Part shown: one piece after another, positions 1-8,550 of the stretch
Numbering within the stretch: the stretch's first letter is position 1
Layout of the letters: each line of letters begins with the position of its first letter
Assembly (NCBI GenBank): GCA_964367935.1
Contig: CAYIYZ010000006.1
Location: 1-64,000, forward strand
Direction: 5' to 3'
DNA length: 64,000 nt
DNA from: Scatomorpha sp964367935
Lineage (GTDB): Bacteria > Bacillota > Clostridia > Oscillospirales > Oscillospiraceae
Made by a program: the position numbers and the translations under genes
The notes under the pieces: generated by a model
What the model was told of the DNA's origin: nothing
What the model saw: the letters and a program-made list of their open reading frames with translations, nothing else
Databases searched by the model: none

Positions 1-49
1 TAACACCTGCCCCCCGCATTGTCAAGCACTATTTTTACTTTTTTGTATT

Positions 50-895
50 TTATTTGATATTATTCTCCAATACGCCCACTTTATCTATCTCACACCTTAC
101 CAAATCCCCAGGCTTTAAGTACTTCGGAGGGTTAAATCCCATCCCTACTCCATCCGGCGTTCCTGTTGCTATTATCGTGCCCGCCTTCAATGTCAACCCT
201 TGTGACAACTCACTTATTGCATGAGCTATGCCATATATCATGTCTCCGGTATTCCCATCTTGACGTATCTCTCCGTTTACATAACACCTTATTCCCAGAT
301 CTGACGCCTCCCCAAGCTCGTCCACCGTCACTATCCACGGCCCCATCGCTGTGTACCCATCCAAACTCTTGCCGAAGTAGAACTGTTTATGTGCCTTTTG
401 TAAATCTCTTGCTGAATAGTCATTGAACACACTGTAGCCCAACACGTAGTCAAACGCATCTTCCTTACTGACTTTATACGCATCCTTGCCCAAAACCACA
501 GCAAGCTCCACTTCATAGTCAAGTGCGTTCGTCATATCAAAATGCCCCTCAACAGGCTCACCGTGTCCAACTATGTAAGCTGCACGCTTGCCAAAGTACA
601 CCGCCTTGCCCGTATCCTCGACCGTTGACGCCAGAGCTTTCGATTGCTCCGCCTCTGCTATATGCGCCCTGTAGTTCAGACCCAGACACATTATATCCTC
701 TTTTGCCACCGCCATGGGTGCCAGTAACTCCGCCTCAGTTATATCAAAACTCTCGCCCACCATCAAAGACTCTACACTGACCTTCTTCAGCTTCTCTATT
801 ATGCCATACATGTCCGCTGCTGCCTCATAGCAAAGCTTGCCGTCACTTACTGCCGCAAATTCTCTGCCGTCTTTTCTGCATCTTATCAGCTTCAT
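50..895 (-). CDS. Fumarylacetoacetate hydrolase family protein
   Basis: A 281-residue protein with the FAH catalytic fold. Members cleave C-C bonds, decarboxylate or isomerise small keto/hydroxy acids with Mg2+ or Mn2+ in the cytoplasm. The metal-binding pattern is visible: E128 and E130 in LDYEVELAVVLG and D159 in GYSVFNDYSARD, followed by GKSLDG near 175 and TGTPDGVG near 245. The short N-terminal part (about 60 residues) is the usual lead-in domain. Length is normal for the bacterial YcgM/HpcE-like group. The exact substrate cannot be read from sequence, and no aromatic-degradation genes lie nearby, so a general oxaloacetate decarboxylase or acylpyruvase role is as likely as a catabolic one. 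The zinc-ribbon gene lies 20 bases upstream on the same strand. Confidence 0.9.
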   Translation of the reverse strand: MKLIRCRKDGREFAAVSDGKLCYEAAADMYGIIEKLKKVSVESLMVGESFDITEAELLAPMAVAKEDIMCLGLNYRAHIAEAEQSKALASTVEDTGKAVYFGKRAAYIVGHGEPVEGHFDMTNALDYEVELAVVLGKDAYKVSKEDAFDYVLGYSVFNDYSARDLQKAHKQFYFGKSLDGYTAMGPWIVTVDELGEASDLGIRCYVNGEIRQDGNTGDMIYGIAHAISELSQGLTLKAGTIIATGTPDGVGMGFNPPKYLKPGDLVRCEIDKVGVLENNIK

Positions 896-915
896 TACTT
901 CAACCCCATATCATC

Positions 916-1584
916 TTATTTTATTATATCAAATTCTCCAAACAAGGGTAACCTCTTGCTTTTGCCAGCCTTTACGTTCGCTATGCCCTTAAAAAATGAG
1001 CCGATCGCACTCATCACACCCATCACGCCAGCTATCCAACCAACTATTGGTATACTGAAACTAATATTCACCAAAACACAGAAAATTACAAGTAACAGTC
1101 CCTGATTGCAGTGAAATTTTATAAACTTAGAGTTCGGCCTCAATAGCAAAGGCACCAACAACAAAGGTCCCAAATAACACAAAATGCCCATACTCCTCAG
1201 TTCTGCACTCGTTTCCTCTACACCCTGCTCATATTTACCTTGCCACTCGCCCTCTTTTCCATAGCCGTGGAAGCTCTTATCATCTTTTTTTTTAGTATCA
1301 CCACTCGTTGTATTATACTTTTTCCAATACTCACCGGCACTATACTTGCCCGACGAGCTACGCATACCGCCGTCATCTTCGTCCTTTTTAGGACCACTTC
1401 TATATTCACCCGATGTGGGATTTGGTATGCTCTGTGTGTCCGATGCCGTTGCCGTCGCAGTCGCCGCTCCCGATCCACCGCCTACAGCCGTTGCCCTGCG
1501 CGTCGCACCCAAAGGCTTGCCGCAAGCTATACACTCATCTTCGCCCTTCGGTACATACGCCCCGCACTCCATGCAATAATCCAT
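916..1584 (-). CDS. Zinc-ribbon membrane protein, DUF4870-like
   Basis: A 222-residue protein. The N-terminus is a four-cysteine zinc ribbon (C4-x2-C7 and C18-x2-C21). Residues 25-115 are a low-complexity Ser/Gly/Lys linker. The C-terminal half (about 130-215) is hydrophobic with two or three membrane helices. The stretch with SKFIKFHCNQGLLL is typical of the DUF4870/Tic20-like family, where a conserved F-x2-H-x2-Q-G marks the helix start. Function is unknown; such proteins are common single genes in Clostridia. The FAH gene follows after 20 bases and may be cotranscribed. The zinc-ribbon-plus-membrane design resembles the ZnR proteins in the 22.3-26.4 kb cluster, but no direct link is visible. 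Confidence 0.8.
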   Translation of the reverse strand: MDYCMECGAYVPKGEDECIACGKPLGATRRATAVGGGSGAATATATASDTQSIPNPTSGEYRSGPKKDEDDGGMRSSSGKYSAGEYWKKYNTTSGDTKKKDDKSFHGYGKEGEWQGKYEQGVEETSAELRSMGILCYLGPLLLVPLLLRPNSKFIKFHCNQGLLLVIFCVLVNISFSIPIVGWIAGVMGVMSAIGSFFKGIANVKAGKSKRLPLFGEFDIIK

Positions 1585-1692
1585 CCAATGCCTCCATGTA
1601 ATCTAAGTCTTTCTATTATATTACACCACAGCACTTTTGGCAAGTACGCCTTTACATAATTCATCTTGTGTGGAACGTTCTTGACCGTTCAG

Positions 1693-1835
1693 AAACCATT
1701 TTTCTGCGAAAAAATGGTTTTTTGTTGTTTATTTTTAAGTTGGGGCTTTGCCCCAAGCCCCGTGGGGATTTCGCCGTCTACTAACGGGGAGCAGGGACGC
1801 CGTCCCTGCTCCCTGCAACTTTTTGAAAAAAGTTG
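1693..1835. repeat. Multi-hairpin intergenic repeat module, copy A
   Basis: This fills most of the 303-base gap between sleB and the zinc-ribbon gene. It holds four near-perfect palindromes in a row: AAACCATTTTT/AAAAATGGTTT (1693-1720), TTGGGGC/GCCCCAA (1740-1756), GAGCAGGGACG/CGTCCCTGCTC (1789-1811) and CAACTTTTT/AAAAAGTTG (1816-1835). The first two hairpins with their spacing recur at 47686-47760. There is no convincing coding potential: the 63-codon minus-strand frame across it is a by-product of the repeat. Hairpins may also act as the end of the sleB or lipoprotein transcript. It resembles REP/MITE-like palindromic units, but no flanking target duplication was seen. Confidence 0.65.
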
Positions 1836-1887
1836 ATTAAAACTTTTAGAGTGGCTTCGCCTCGGTCTTTGTGGGTGCACTGCAGTT

Positions 1888-2565
1888 CTATGAACAGAAC
1901 CTGTGCTTACCTATCTCTATTATCAGAGGCCTCGACCATATCCACGAGCTCGTCGCTGTTGAGGGATTAAAATAATATATAGCGCCACCCGTCGGGTCCG
2001 AACCCGCCATTGCCTCCCTCGCCGCCTTATACGCACTGTCCGATACCGGCTCGTCCCACTGCCCGTCCACCATACACGTAAACGCTCCCGGCTGATATAT
2101 TACGCCCGATATACTATTCGGAAAAGATGGGTGGCTCACTCTTGACAGTACGACCGCTCCTACCGCTACTTGTCCCAAATACGGCTCGCCACGTGCCTCA
2201 GCAGATATTAATCGAGCCAGCAAATACTCATCATTCGATCCACTGCCGCCACTTGTCCCACTTGCATCTATTCCCATGGCCTCTAAAGTCTGTGTTCCCA
2301 CTACGCCGTCGGCCGTAAGACCATTCTGGCCTTGGAACTTCTTTACCGCATTCTCTGTTGCACTTCCGTATATTCCGTCTATACTGCCCGTATAAATTCC
2401 CCAGTCTCGCAGTACCGTCTGTATCTCTTTTACCGTTTCGCCCGAAGAGCCTTTTTTATACGATACCGCCTCTGCTGACTGTGCCAAAGATATTAGTAAT
2501 ATGTTTAAGGTAAATATTATCGCTACTGCCAATATCCTCTTTTTCTTCTTTTCCAAAACATTCAC
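1888..2565 (-). CDS. sleB: Spore cortex-lytic enzyme SleB
   Basis: A 225-residue secreted hydrolase that degrades muramic-lactam cortex peptidoglycan at germination. A basic start and hydrophobic stretch (about 8-33) form a signal peptide. Then comes a PG_binding_1 repeat (about 36-95, with GSSGETVKEIQ and VGTQTLEAMG) and the Hydrolase_2 catalytic domain (about 112-225), with the catalytic glutamate in LISAEARGE and the family-typical C-terminus IGKHRFCS. Length fits SleB. The start is uncertain. GTG at 2565 has AAGGGG only one base away, whereas TTG at 2556 in the same frame has that Shine-Dalgarno 10 bases away and starts just before the KKKK run. No ypeB partner is adjacent. The start region sits in a strong hairpin (2563-2595). 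Confidence 0.9.
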   Translation of the reverse strand: MNVLEKKKKRILAVAIIFTLNILLISLAQSAEAVSYKKGSSGETVKEIQTVLRDWGIYTGSIDGIYGSATENAVKKFQGQNGLTADGVVGTQTLEAMGIDASGTSGGSGSNDEYLLARLISAEARGEPYLGQVAVGAVVLSRVSHPSFPNSISGVIYQPGAFTCMVDGQWDEPVSDSAYKAAREAMAGSDPTGGAIYYFNPSTATSSWIWSRPLIIEIGKHRFCS

Positions 2566-2595
2566 GCCCCTTCGTACCTAATATACGAAGAGGCG
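2563..2595 (-). promoter_or_regulatory. Hairpin covering the sleB ribosome-binding site
   Basis: On the minus strand CACGCCTCTTCGT pairs with ACGAAGGGGCGTG (13 bp with one G-U) around a 7-base loop. The 3' arm contains the AAGGGG Shine-Dalgarno and reaches the GTG codon of sleB. It is not followed by a T-run, so a translational or transcript-processing role is more likely than termination. It separates sleB from the upstream lipoprotein gene. Confidence 0.5.
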
Positions 2596-2616
2596 TGCTT
2601 TCATATGCAATTAAAA

Positions 2617-3243
2617 TTATGGCAACTTTCCTATTTCCATTTTTCCAGCGTCATCGGTGTCCAGTAAACCGTAGCCCTCCGTATACACCAACTGCTCAGT
2701 ATCACTGACTGCCGCTCCGCTAACATCGATTTCAACATCGCCGCCCTTTATACTTATTCCGCCCTCGCACTCAATGCCCATAACACCCTCAGCCTCAGCA
2801 TTAAGCTTTAGACTTCCATCGCCGCTTATAGTTAAGCTTGAACGCTTGTCACCCTCGTCGGTCTTCGCACTGATGACGGCACTCGCATCATTGCTCACAG
2901 TCATACTGCTTTCGCCGACAAGCACGATCTCCAGATCACCGACATATTCAACACAAGCTAAGTCACCTGCATCAGCTTTCATCTCGACCGAGTCAAGTGT
3001 CAGGACTCCGTTTTCATACCTTGCGCCCGCATAGCCCAAACCTGTGGCATATTCGCCCTCAACCACCGGTATGCCGCATATACTGAGTTCCGACACCGGT
3101 TGCTTTTCGCCCTGTTCTGTTGGGCGTGGTGTGCTCATATCCGTCGGCGAGTTTGCAACCTCTGGGCCGGCTTCCTCACTCGTACACGCAGCTAACACCA
3201 AAATAAACGCCGCCATAATAATGAGCGATATCGCTCTCTTCAT
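2617..3243 (-). CDS. Putative lipoprotein with beta-helix-like C-terminal region
   Basis: A 208-residue predicted lipoprotein: MKRA start, hydrophobic helix and lipobox LAAC with the lipidated Cys at 20, then a Pro/Thr/Glu-rich linker to about 50. The rest alternates short beta-prone stretches with Gly and Asp turns (GDGSLKL, GGISIKGGDVEIDVSG), as in carbohydrate-binding DUF4353-like proteins. That assignment is by resemblance only. The start lies 3 bases after the thrS stop codon, with AGGAGAG inside the thrS end as ribosome-binding site, so it is probably cotranscribed with thrS and would share T-box control unless it has its own promoter. Confidence 0.75.
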   Translation of the reverse strand: MKRAISLIIMAAFILVLAACTSEEAGPEVANSPTDMSTPRPTEQGEKQPVSELSICGIPVVEGEYATGLGYAGARYENGVLTLDSVEMKADAGDLACVEYVGDLEIVLVGESSMTVSNDASAVISAKTDEGDKRSSLTISGDGSLKLNAEAEGVMGIECEGGISIKGGDVEIDVSGAAVSDTEQLVYTEGYGLLDTDDAGKMEIGKLP

Positions 3244-3246
3244 ACA

Positions 3247-5013
3247 TCAGTCTCTCCTGTCTATTGTATTTAAGTCACGTCTTTCTATCTCGTCTGTCAG
3301 CTTCGCAAAAAATTCATCAAAGCTCATTACACCCACGTCACCGCCAAAGCGTGTGCGCACAGCTACCGTGCCAGCTTCTTTCTCCTTGTCGCCCACGACC
3401 AGCATATATGGGATCTTCAAACTCTGTGCCTCTCTTATCTTATAACCGATTTTTTCATTTCTTAAATCAATTTCCGTTCGAATGCCCATTTCTTTTAGCC
3501 TATTTTCTATATCCTGTGCATAATCCGCCGATCTATCCGTTATGGGCATCACTTTTACTTGTACAGGTGTAAGCCACGTCGGAAATGCTCCCGCAAAATG
3601 TTCCGTTATAACTCCGATAAAACGCTCAATTGAGCCAAGCACCACCCTGTGTATCATTACCGGCCTATGCTTCTCACCGTCCGAACCCGTATACTCTAAC
3701 TCGAAACGCTCAGGCAACTGGAAGTCAAGCTGTATTGTGCCACACTGCCATGTACGTCCCAAAGAGTCAGCTAAGTGGAAGTCAAGCTTAGGCCCGTAAA
3801 ATGCGCCATCGCCCTCATTTAGCTTATATTCTTTGTCCATTTCCTCTATAGCAAGCTTCAAAGTCTCCGTCGCAAAGTCCCAATCCGCAACATCGCCTAT
3901 ATGCTCGTCCGGCATGGTCGATAACTCAATCTTATATGTCAATCCGAACGAAGTATACACCTCGTCAAACAGCTTGACTGTATTTTTTATCTCTTCCTTC
4001 ATCTGCTCACGCGTCATAAAGATATGAGCATCGTCCTGCGTAAAGCAGCGCACTCTCATTAGACCATGCAATGCTCCCGATAGCTCATGACGGTGAACGA
4101 GACCCAACTCACCCATTCGCAAGGGTAGATCTCGATATGACCTTGGCTCTGCCTTATATGCTAGCATTCCGCCGGGACAGTTCATGGGCTTAATGGCAAA
4201 ATCTTCCTCATCTATCTGCGTCACATACATGTTTTGCCTATAGTAGTCCCAGTGACCGCTACGTTTCCACAAGGAACTGTTTAGTATTACCGGTGTCGCT
4301 ATCTCTACGTAACCATAACGCTTATGCACCTCACGCCAATAATTTAGCAGTGCATTTTTCAGTTCCATGCCCTTAGGGAAGAAGAAGGGGAATCCCGGAC
4401 CCTCTTCCATGATGGTATAAAGGCCTAGCTCACGGCCTAACTTTCTGTGGTCGCGCTTCTTCGCTTCCTCTATCTGCTCCAGATAAGTGTCAAGCTCCTC
4501 TTTCTTCGGGAACGCCACACCGTATATGCGCTGTAACATTTTACGCTCTGAGTCGCCACGCCAATACGCACCCGTACAACTCGTGAGCTTCAAAGCATTA
4601 CCCTTTATCCTGCCCGTAGAGTCAAGATGCGGTCCTGCACACATGTCCGTGAAGTCGCCCTGCTTATAAAAACTGATTTCTGCGTCAGCCGGCAACTCGT
4701 TTATGAGCTCTACTTTGTAAGGCTCGTCCTTCATAAACTCCAAAGCTTCCGCTCTCTCCAACACAAAATACTCTAACTTTAGCTTTTCCTTGAATATCTT
4801 ACGCATCTCCGCCTCTATCTTCTCCAAATGCTCTGGCGTAAACACAGTCTCGCAATCTATGTCATAGTAAAAGCCGTTATCTATCGCAGGACCTATGGCA
4901 AACTTCGCATCCGGATAAAGACGCTTTACCGCCTGCGCCAATGCATGAGCGCAAGTATGCCAATACGTCTTGCGGTAAGCCTCGTTTTCAAACGTATACA
5001 TTTTCTCGTCCAT
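3247..5013 (-). CDS. thrS: Threonyl-tRNA synthetase lacking the TGS domain
   Basis: A 588-residue class II synthetase that charges tRNA-Thr. The start is ATG 5013, with GGAGG nine bases upstream; the open frame continues to 5082 only by running into the T-box terminator. The editing domain comes first: H19-x3-H23 (WHTCAHA) and DMCAGPH with C125 and H129. The catalytic core has the zinc ligand in MNCPGG, DDAHIF and IHRVVLGSIERF, then the anticodon-binding domain from about 480. The usual N-terminal TGS domain of about 60 residues is absent, a shortened form also seen in some other Clostridia. The leader carries a T-box, so expression should rise with uncharged tRNA-Thr. The following lipoprotein gene is 3 bases away. 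Confidence 0.95.
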   Translation of the reverse strand: MDEKMYTFENEAYRKTYWHTCAHALAQAVKRLYPDAKFAIGPAIDNGFYYDIDCETVFTPEHLEKIEAEMRKIFKEKLKLEYFVLERAEALEFMKDEPYKVELINELPADAEISFYKQGDFTDMCAGPHLDSTGRIKGNALKLTSCTGAYWRGDSERKMLQRIYGVAFPKKEELDTYLEQIEEAKKRDHRKLGRELGLYTIMEEGPGFPFFFPKGMELKNALLNYWREVHKRYGYVEIATPVILNSSLWKRSGHWDYYRQNMYVTQIDEEDFAIKPMNCPGGMLAYKAEPRSYRDLPLRMGELGLVHRHELSGALHGLMRVRCFTQDDAHIFMTREQMKEEIKNTVKLFDEVYTSFGLTYKIELSTMPDEHIGDVADWDFATETLKLAIEEMDKEYKLNEGDGAFYGPKLDFHLADSLGRTWQCGTIQLDFQLPERFELEYTGSDGEKHRPVMIHRVVLGSIERFIGVITEHFAGAFPTWLTPVQVKVMPITDRSADYAQDIENRLKEMGIRTEIDLRNEKIGYKIREAQSLKIPYMLVVGDKEKEAGTVAVRTRFGGDVGVMSFDEFFAKLTDEIERRDLNTIDRRD

Positions 5014-5038
5014 TTTATTACCTCCAAAAAATATAAAA

Positions 5039-5279
5039 CACCCCTGTACCGTTCTCGGTACAGGGGTGTAAAAATAATACACGGTTCCACCCTGATTTTA
5101 ACTCAGTACGCGCGTAACGTGCGCCCACGGATAAGCTTACTTCACTTTCAGCCTATCAGCTCCGGAAACGGTAGCTTACATTAGTCTCACGGAGTGGCTC
5201 TCAGCCTAAACCACCCTCTCTGTACCTCGACACCTGCAGCCTTTTCCTTCATCGCCTTTACTAATATTCCACTTCTATA
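5039..5279 (-). promoter_or_regulatory. T-box leader of thrS
   Basis: The 328-base gap before thrS holds a T-box. The conserved box AGGGTGGAACCGTG lies at 5080-5093 on the minus strand; its TGGAACC core pairs with the tRNA acceptor end. It is followed by a terminator of 13-bp arms (5039-5051 and 5056-5068, CACCCCTGTACCG/CGGTACAGGGGTG) with a T-rich tail. Upstream lies a Stem I-like region with GAGAGGGTGG and CCGGAGCTGA. An ACC triplet at 5170-5172, followed by GTTTCCGGAGC, is the likely specifier and reads Thr, matching the downstream gene. Boundaries and specifier are inferred by eye, without covariance scoring. Confidence 0.9.
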
Positions 5280-5285
5280 TTGTGC

Positions 5286-5314
5286 ATTTTATCAGATGCT
5301 ATTATACATGTCAA
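5286..5314 (-). promoter_or_regulatory. SigA-type promoter of thrS
   Basis: On the minus strand, TTGACA (5309-5314) and TAAAAT (5286-5291) with a 17-base spacer. Transcription would start near 5279, just before the T-box Stem I, which fits the leader boundaries. Confidence 0.7.
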
Positions 5315-5341
5315 GCAAACAGTTCCACTTTTTTCTACATT

Positions 5342-6433
5342 TTATACATTGAACCTAAACAGAGTTACGTCCCCGTCCTTCATGACATATTCCTTACCCT
5401 CGGAACGCACCAGGCCACGTTCTTTTGCTGTTTGCATACTGCCACAGTCCGACAAATCAGAAAGTGCCACTATCTCTGCACGAATAAATCCACGTTCAAA
5501 GTCCGAGTGTATCTTGCCCGCCGCCTGTGGCGCCTTTGTACCCTTTGTTATCGTCCAAGCACGCACTTCTTCAGGGCCGGCTGTCAAATATGAAATTAGT
5601 CCCAAAAGCTCATACGAGCACTTAATTAGGCGCTCCAGCCCCGACTGTGTCATGCCAAGTTCCTCCATGAACATAGCCTTGTCCTCGTCCTCAAGCTCAG
5701 CTATCTCCTGCTCCACTTTCGCACTTATAGGCAACACTAGTGCGTCCTCTTTAGTCGCTACTTCCTGCACCTTTTTGAAATACTCGTTCTCGCCGTAATT
5801 TAAAAAGCCCTCTTCGTCCATATTCGCAGCATATATTATTTTCTTTAACGACAGGAGCTCACTCTCGGATATTATAGCAAGTTCTTCCTCCGTGCCATCA
5901 TAACTGCGCGCGCTCTTACCATCATTTAAGTGCTCCTTCAACGCTTCGAGCACCTCTATCTCACGCAGATACTTCTTATCGCCCTTCGATGCTTTTTTCG
6001 CTCTGTCTATACGACGCTCCACCATCTCCATGTCCGACATTATGAGCTCTAAATCTATTATCTCTATATCACGTACAGGATCTGCGCCGCCCTCCACGTG
6101 CACGACATTCTCATCATCAAAACAACGCACAACATGCACTATAGCATCCGTCATACGTATATTAGACAAAAACTTATTACCTAAGCCCTCACCCTTAGAG
6201 GCGCCCTTTACAAGGCCGGCTATGTCCACAAACTCTATTACCGCAGGACTATACTTTTTAGGCTCGTACATCTTCGCCAAATAATCAAGTCGCTCATCCG
6301 GCACCGTAACCACACCTACATTAGGCTCTATAGTGCAAAACGGATAGTTCGCACTCTCTGCTCCCGCATTTGTTATCGCATTAAACAAGGTCGACTTGCC
6401 CACATTCGGCAGTCCCACTATACCTAATTTCAC
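5342..6433 (-). CDS. ychF: Redox-responsive ATPase YchF/Ola1
   Basis: A 363-residue Obg-related P-loop protein that binds ribosomes and, unusually for the Obg clade, prefers ATP. G1 is GLPNVGKST (about 6-14), the DxxG motif is DIAG, and the nucleotide-base motif is NMDE rather than NKxD, which is the known reason for ATP preference. A coiled-coil insertion spans about 130-195 and the C-terminal TGS domain (about 280-363) ends in the typical KDGDVTLFRF. Length matches the family exactly. It stands alone: the ftsH terminator lies upstream and the thrS promoter begins just past its stop. Confidence 0.97.
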   Translation of the reverse strand: MKLGIVGLPNVGKSTLFNAITNAGAESANYPFCTIEPNVGVVTVPDERLDYLAKMYEPKKYSPAVIEFVDIAGLVKGASKGEGLGNKFLSNIRMTDAIVHVVRCFDDENVVHVEGGADPVRDIEIIDLELIMSDMEMVERRIDRAKKASKGDKKYLREIEVLEALKEHLNDGKSARSYDGTEEELAIISESELLSLKKIIYAANMDEEGFLNYGENEYFKKVQEVATKEDALVLPISAKVEQEIAELEDEDKAMFMEELGMTQSGLERLIKCSYELLGLISYLTAGPEEVRAWTITKGTKAPQAAGKIHSDFERGFIRAEIVALSDLSDCGSMQTAKERGLVRSEGKEYVMKDGDVTLFRFNV

Positions 6434-6460
6434 CCTTTATCTTTCCTTTCAACTTTTCAT

Positions 6461-6497
6461 AAAAAGGGCTTGTCGAAGTCTTATCGTCCGACAAGCC
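6461..6497 (-). terminator. Rho-independent terminator after ftsH
   Basis: GGCTTGTCG pairs with CGACAAGCC on the minus strand (6467-6475 with 6489-6497), followed by CTTTTTATG. It lies 15 bases past the ftsH stop and closes the gdpP-to-ftsH operon before ychF. Confidence 0.75.
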
Positions 6498-6511
6498 GCT
6501 AATTCATTTGT

Positions 6512-8521
6512 CTATTTTTCTTCCTTGTCTGTAGCTACTTCAATCTCAGTTGCCACAACTTCCGGCTCTACAACTGTCTCTGTCAATTCCTGCACTTCAT
6601 CTTTGTCTTGCTCTTCGCCTTCTGTCTCTGTTCGAGCTTTCTCCACTGTTATAAACTCGCCCGTCTCACAGTAGTGATTGAAGACCTCGCCTTCCATGCT
6701 CTCATTTTGCAGTAGATAGGTTGCAACACCGTGCATGACCTCGGACTGCTCACGCAATATGCTCTCACACTTCACATTCGCCTCATCGAATATGCGCTTG
6801 ACCTCCTCATCTATCATCGCCGCCGTATCCTCAGAGTAACTCTTAGTCGTACCGAAATCTCTGCCTATAAAAATACTGTCGCCCGAGCTGTCGTAGCTAA
6901 TTGGTCCTATCTTCTCACTCATACCGTACTTAGTTACCATAGCTCTCGCTATCTTGCTCGCATACTGTATGTCGCCTGCCGCGCCTGTCGAAATATCGTC
7001 CAAGAACAAACGTTCCGCAACTCTACCGCCCATGCTCACTATTATACGCTCATAAAGCTCGCTATAAGAGTTGTAGTCCTCTAAGTCCTCTTTCGGCCTA
7101 TAGTAGGTAGCGCCGCCCGACTCACCTCTCGGAACTATAGTGATATAGTGCACGGGGTCCGTGTTCTTTAAGAACTTACCTGCCACGGCGTGCCCAGCCT
7201 CGTGATAAGCCGTTAACTTCCGTGCCTTCTCACTCATTATCTTGCTCTTTTTCTCAGGACCCATCTGAATTTTTCTGATTGCCTCTTCGACTTCTGCAGC
7301 CATTATAAAGCGCTTACCGTTAGAAACCGCCATCAACGCAGCCTCGTTTAACAAGTTCTCCAAATCTGCTCCCGAAAAGCCCGGTGTGCCCCTCGCCACG
7401 GAATTTAGGTCAACATCGTCACCCAAGGGCTTACCCCTCGCATGAACTTTCAGTATCGCTTCCCTTCCCCTTATATCCGGTAGCCCTACATAAACTCGCC
7501 TGTCAAAACGTCCCGGCCTCAAGAGTGCATTATCCAATATATCCGCCCTGTTTGTTGCAGCTATTACAATGACACCTTCATTATTCGTAAAGCCATCCAT
7601 CTCAACAAGTAACTGGTTTAGTGTCTGCTCACGCTCATCGTGGCCGCCGCCCAAACCAGAGCCTCTCTGGCGTCCCACTGCGTCTATCTCATCTATGAAT
7701 ACGATAGCAGGTGCCACCTTCTTTGCCTGCTCGAATAAATCACGTACTCGTGACGCACCGACACCGACATAAAGCTCAACAAAGTCCGAGCCGGATATAG
7801 TCAAAAACTGTACGCCTGCCTCACCGGCAACCGCCCTCGCTATGAGTGTCTTACCCGTACCCGGAGGTCCTACTAGCAGAACACCCTTGGGTATACGTGC
7901 GCCCATTTCAGTATATGACTGAGGATTTTTCAAAAACGAGACCACTTCCTGTAGTTCCGCCTTCTCCTCATCGCAACCTGCAACGTCACGGAAAGTTACC
8001 TTCTTCAACTCGTCGCCGGCTATGCGTGTTCTCGCCTTACCGAACTTGCCAACACCCGGCGCTCCACCGCCCGAACCCGACCTGTTTATCATGAAGTACC
8101 ACAAGGCGCCGAAAAGCACTATCACTATTAAATACGGTATGAAGCTAAGCCACCACGGCGCTCTCCATCCCTCTTTCAGATCGTAACTCTCTATTATTCC
8201 CGCCTCGTACTGCTCCAGCACCAAGGCATTCAGATCTTCTCTGAACCAGTAGAGGTCATATATAGAGTAGGTTACAAGTTCGTCTTCACCAAGCTCATCC
8301 TTTTCATGCAAGGTCATTACAAGCTCTGCGCCCTCTATATAGAAGCTCTTGACTTTTTCCTCGTGGAACAGATCAACTATATCCGAATACACATAGCCCT
8401 CTACCACGTCATCCGCCGTCATAGTGAACACCGTTGCAAGAAGTATTACCATTATCAAAGCATAAAAGCCTATATCCCTTGCCCTGTTATTTTTTGTGGG
8501 CTTGCTGTTTTTATTGTTCAA
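6512..8521 (-). CDS. ftsH: ATP-dependent zinc metalloprotease FtsH
   Basis: A 669-residue membrane AAA+ protease that degrades misfolded membrane and regulatory proteins. Two membrane helices (about 18-36 and 125-145) flank an extracytoplasmic domain. The AAA module has Walker A GPPGTGKT (218-225), Walker B IVFIDEID (to 280) and the second region of homology NALLRPGRFDRR. The zinc site HEAGH is at 440-444. A 40-residue acidic tail (Glu/Thr/Val-rich, from about 628) extends past the peptidase domain. It is the last gene of the operon after hpt, the same neighbourhood (tilS-hpt-ftsH) seen in many Firmicutes. Confidence 0.98.
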   Translation of the reverse strand: MNNKNSKPTKNNRARDIGFYALIMVILLATVFTMTADDVVEGYVYSDIVDLFHEEKVKSFYIEGAELVMTLHEKDELGEDELVTYSIYDLYWFREDLNALVLEQYEAGIIESYDLKEGWRAPWWLSFIPYLIVIVLFGALWYFMINRSGSGGGAPGVGKFGKARTRIAGDELKKVTFRDVAGCDEEKAELQEVVSFLKNPQSYTEMGARIPKGVLLVGPPGTGKTLIARAVAGEAGVQFLTISGSDFVELYVGVGASRVRDLFEQAKKVAPAIVFIDEIDAVGRQRGSGLGGGHDEREQTLNQLLVEMDGFTNNEGVIVIAATNRADILDNALLRPGRFDRRVYVGLPDIRGREAILKVHARGKPLGDDVDLNSVARGTPGFSGADLENLLNEAALMAVSNGKRFIMAAEVEEAIRKIQMGPEKKSKIMSEKARKLTAYHEAGHAVAGKFLKNTDPVHYITIVPRGESGGATYYRPKEDLEDYNSYSELYERIIVSMGGRVAERLFLDDISTGAAGDIQYASKIARAMVTKYGMSEKIGPISYDSSGDSIFIGRDFGTTKSYSEDTAAMIDEEVKRIFDEANVKCESILREQSEVMHGVATYLLQNESMEGEVFNHYCETGEFITVEKARTETEGEEQDKDEVQELTETVVEPEVVATEIEVATDKEEK

Positions 8522-8550
8522 AGGCTACCACTCCCCTTCATTAAATAATA

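Noticed and set aside
1689..1880. 63-codon minus-strand frame in the sleB upstream gap
   Set aside because: It is made entirely of the repeat module with its hairpins; no ribosome-binding site, and it shares residues with the repeat frame at 47.7 kb only because the DNA is repeated.
5014..5082. 23-residue N-terminal extension of ThrRS
   Set aside because: It would be translated from the T-box terminator; ATG 5013 has a strong ribosome-binding site.
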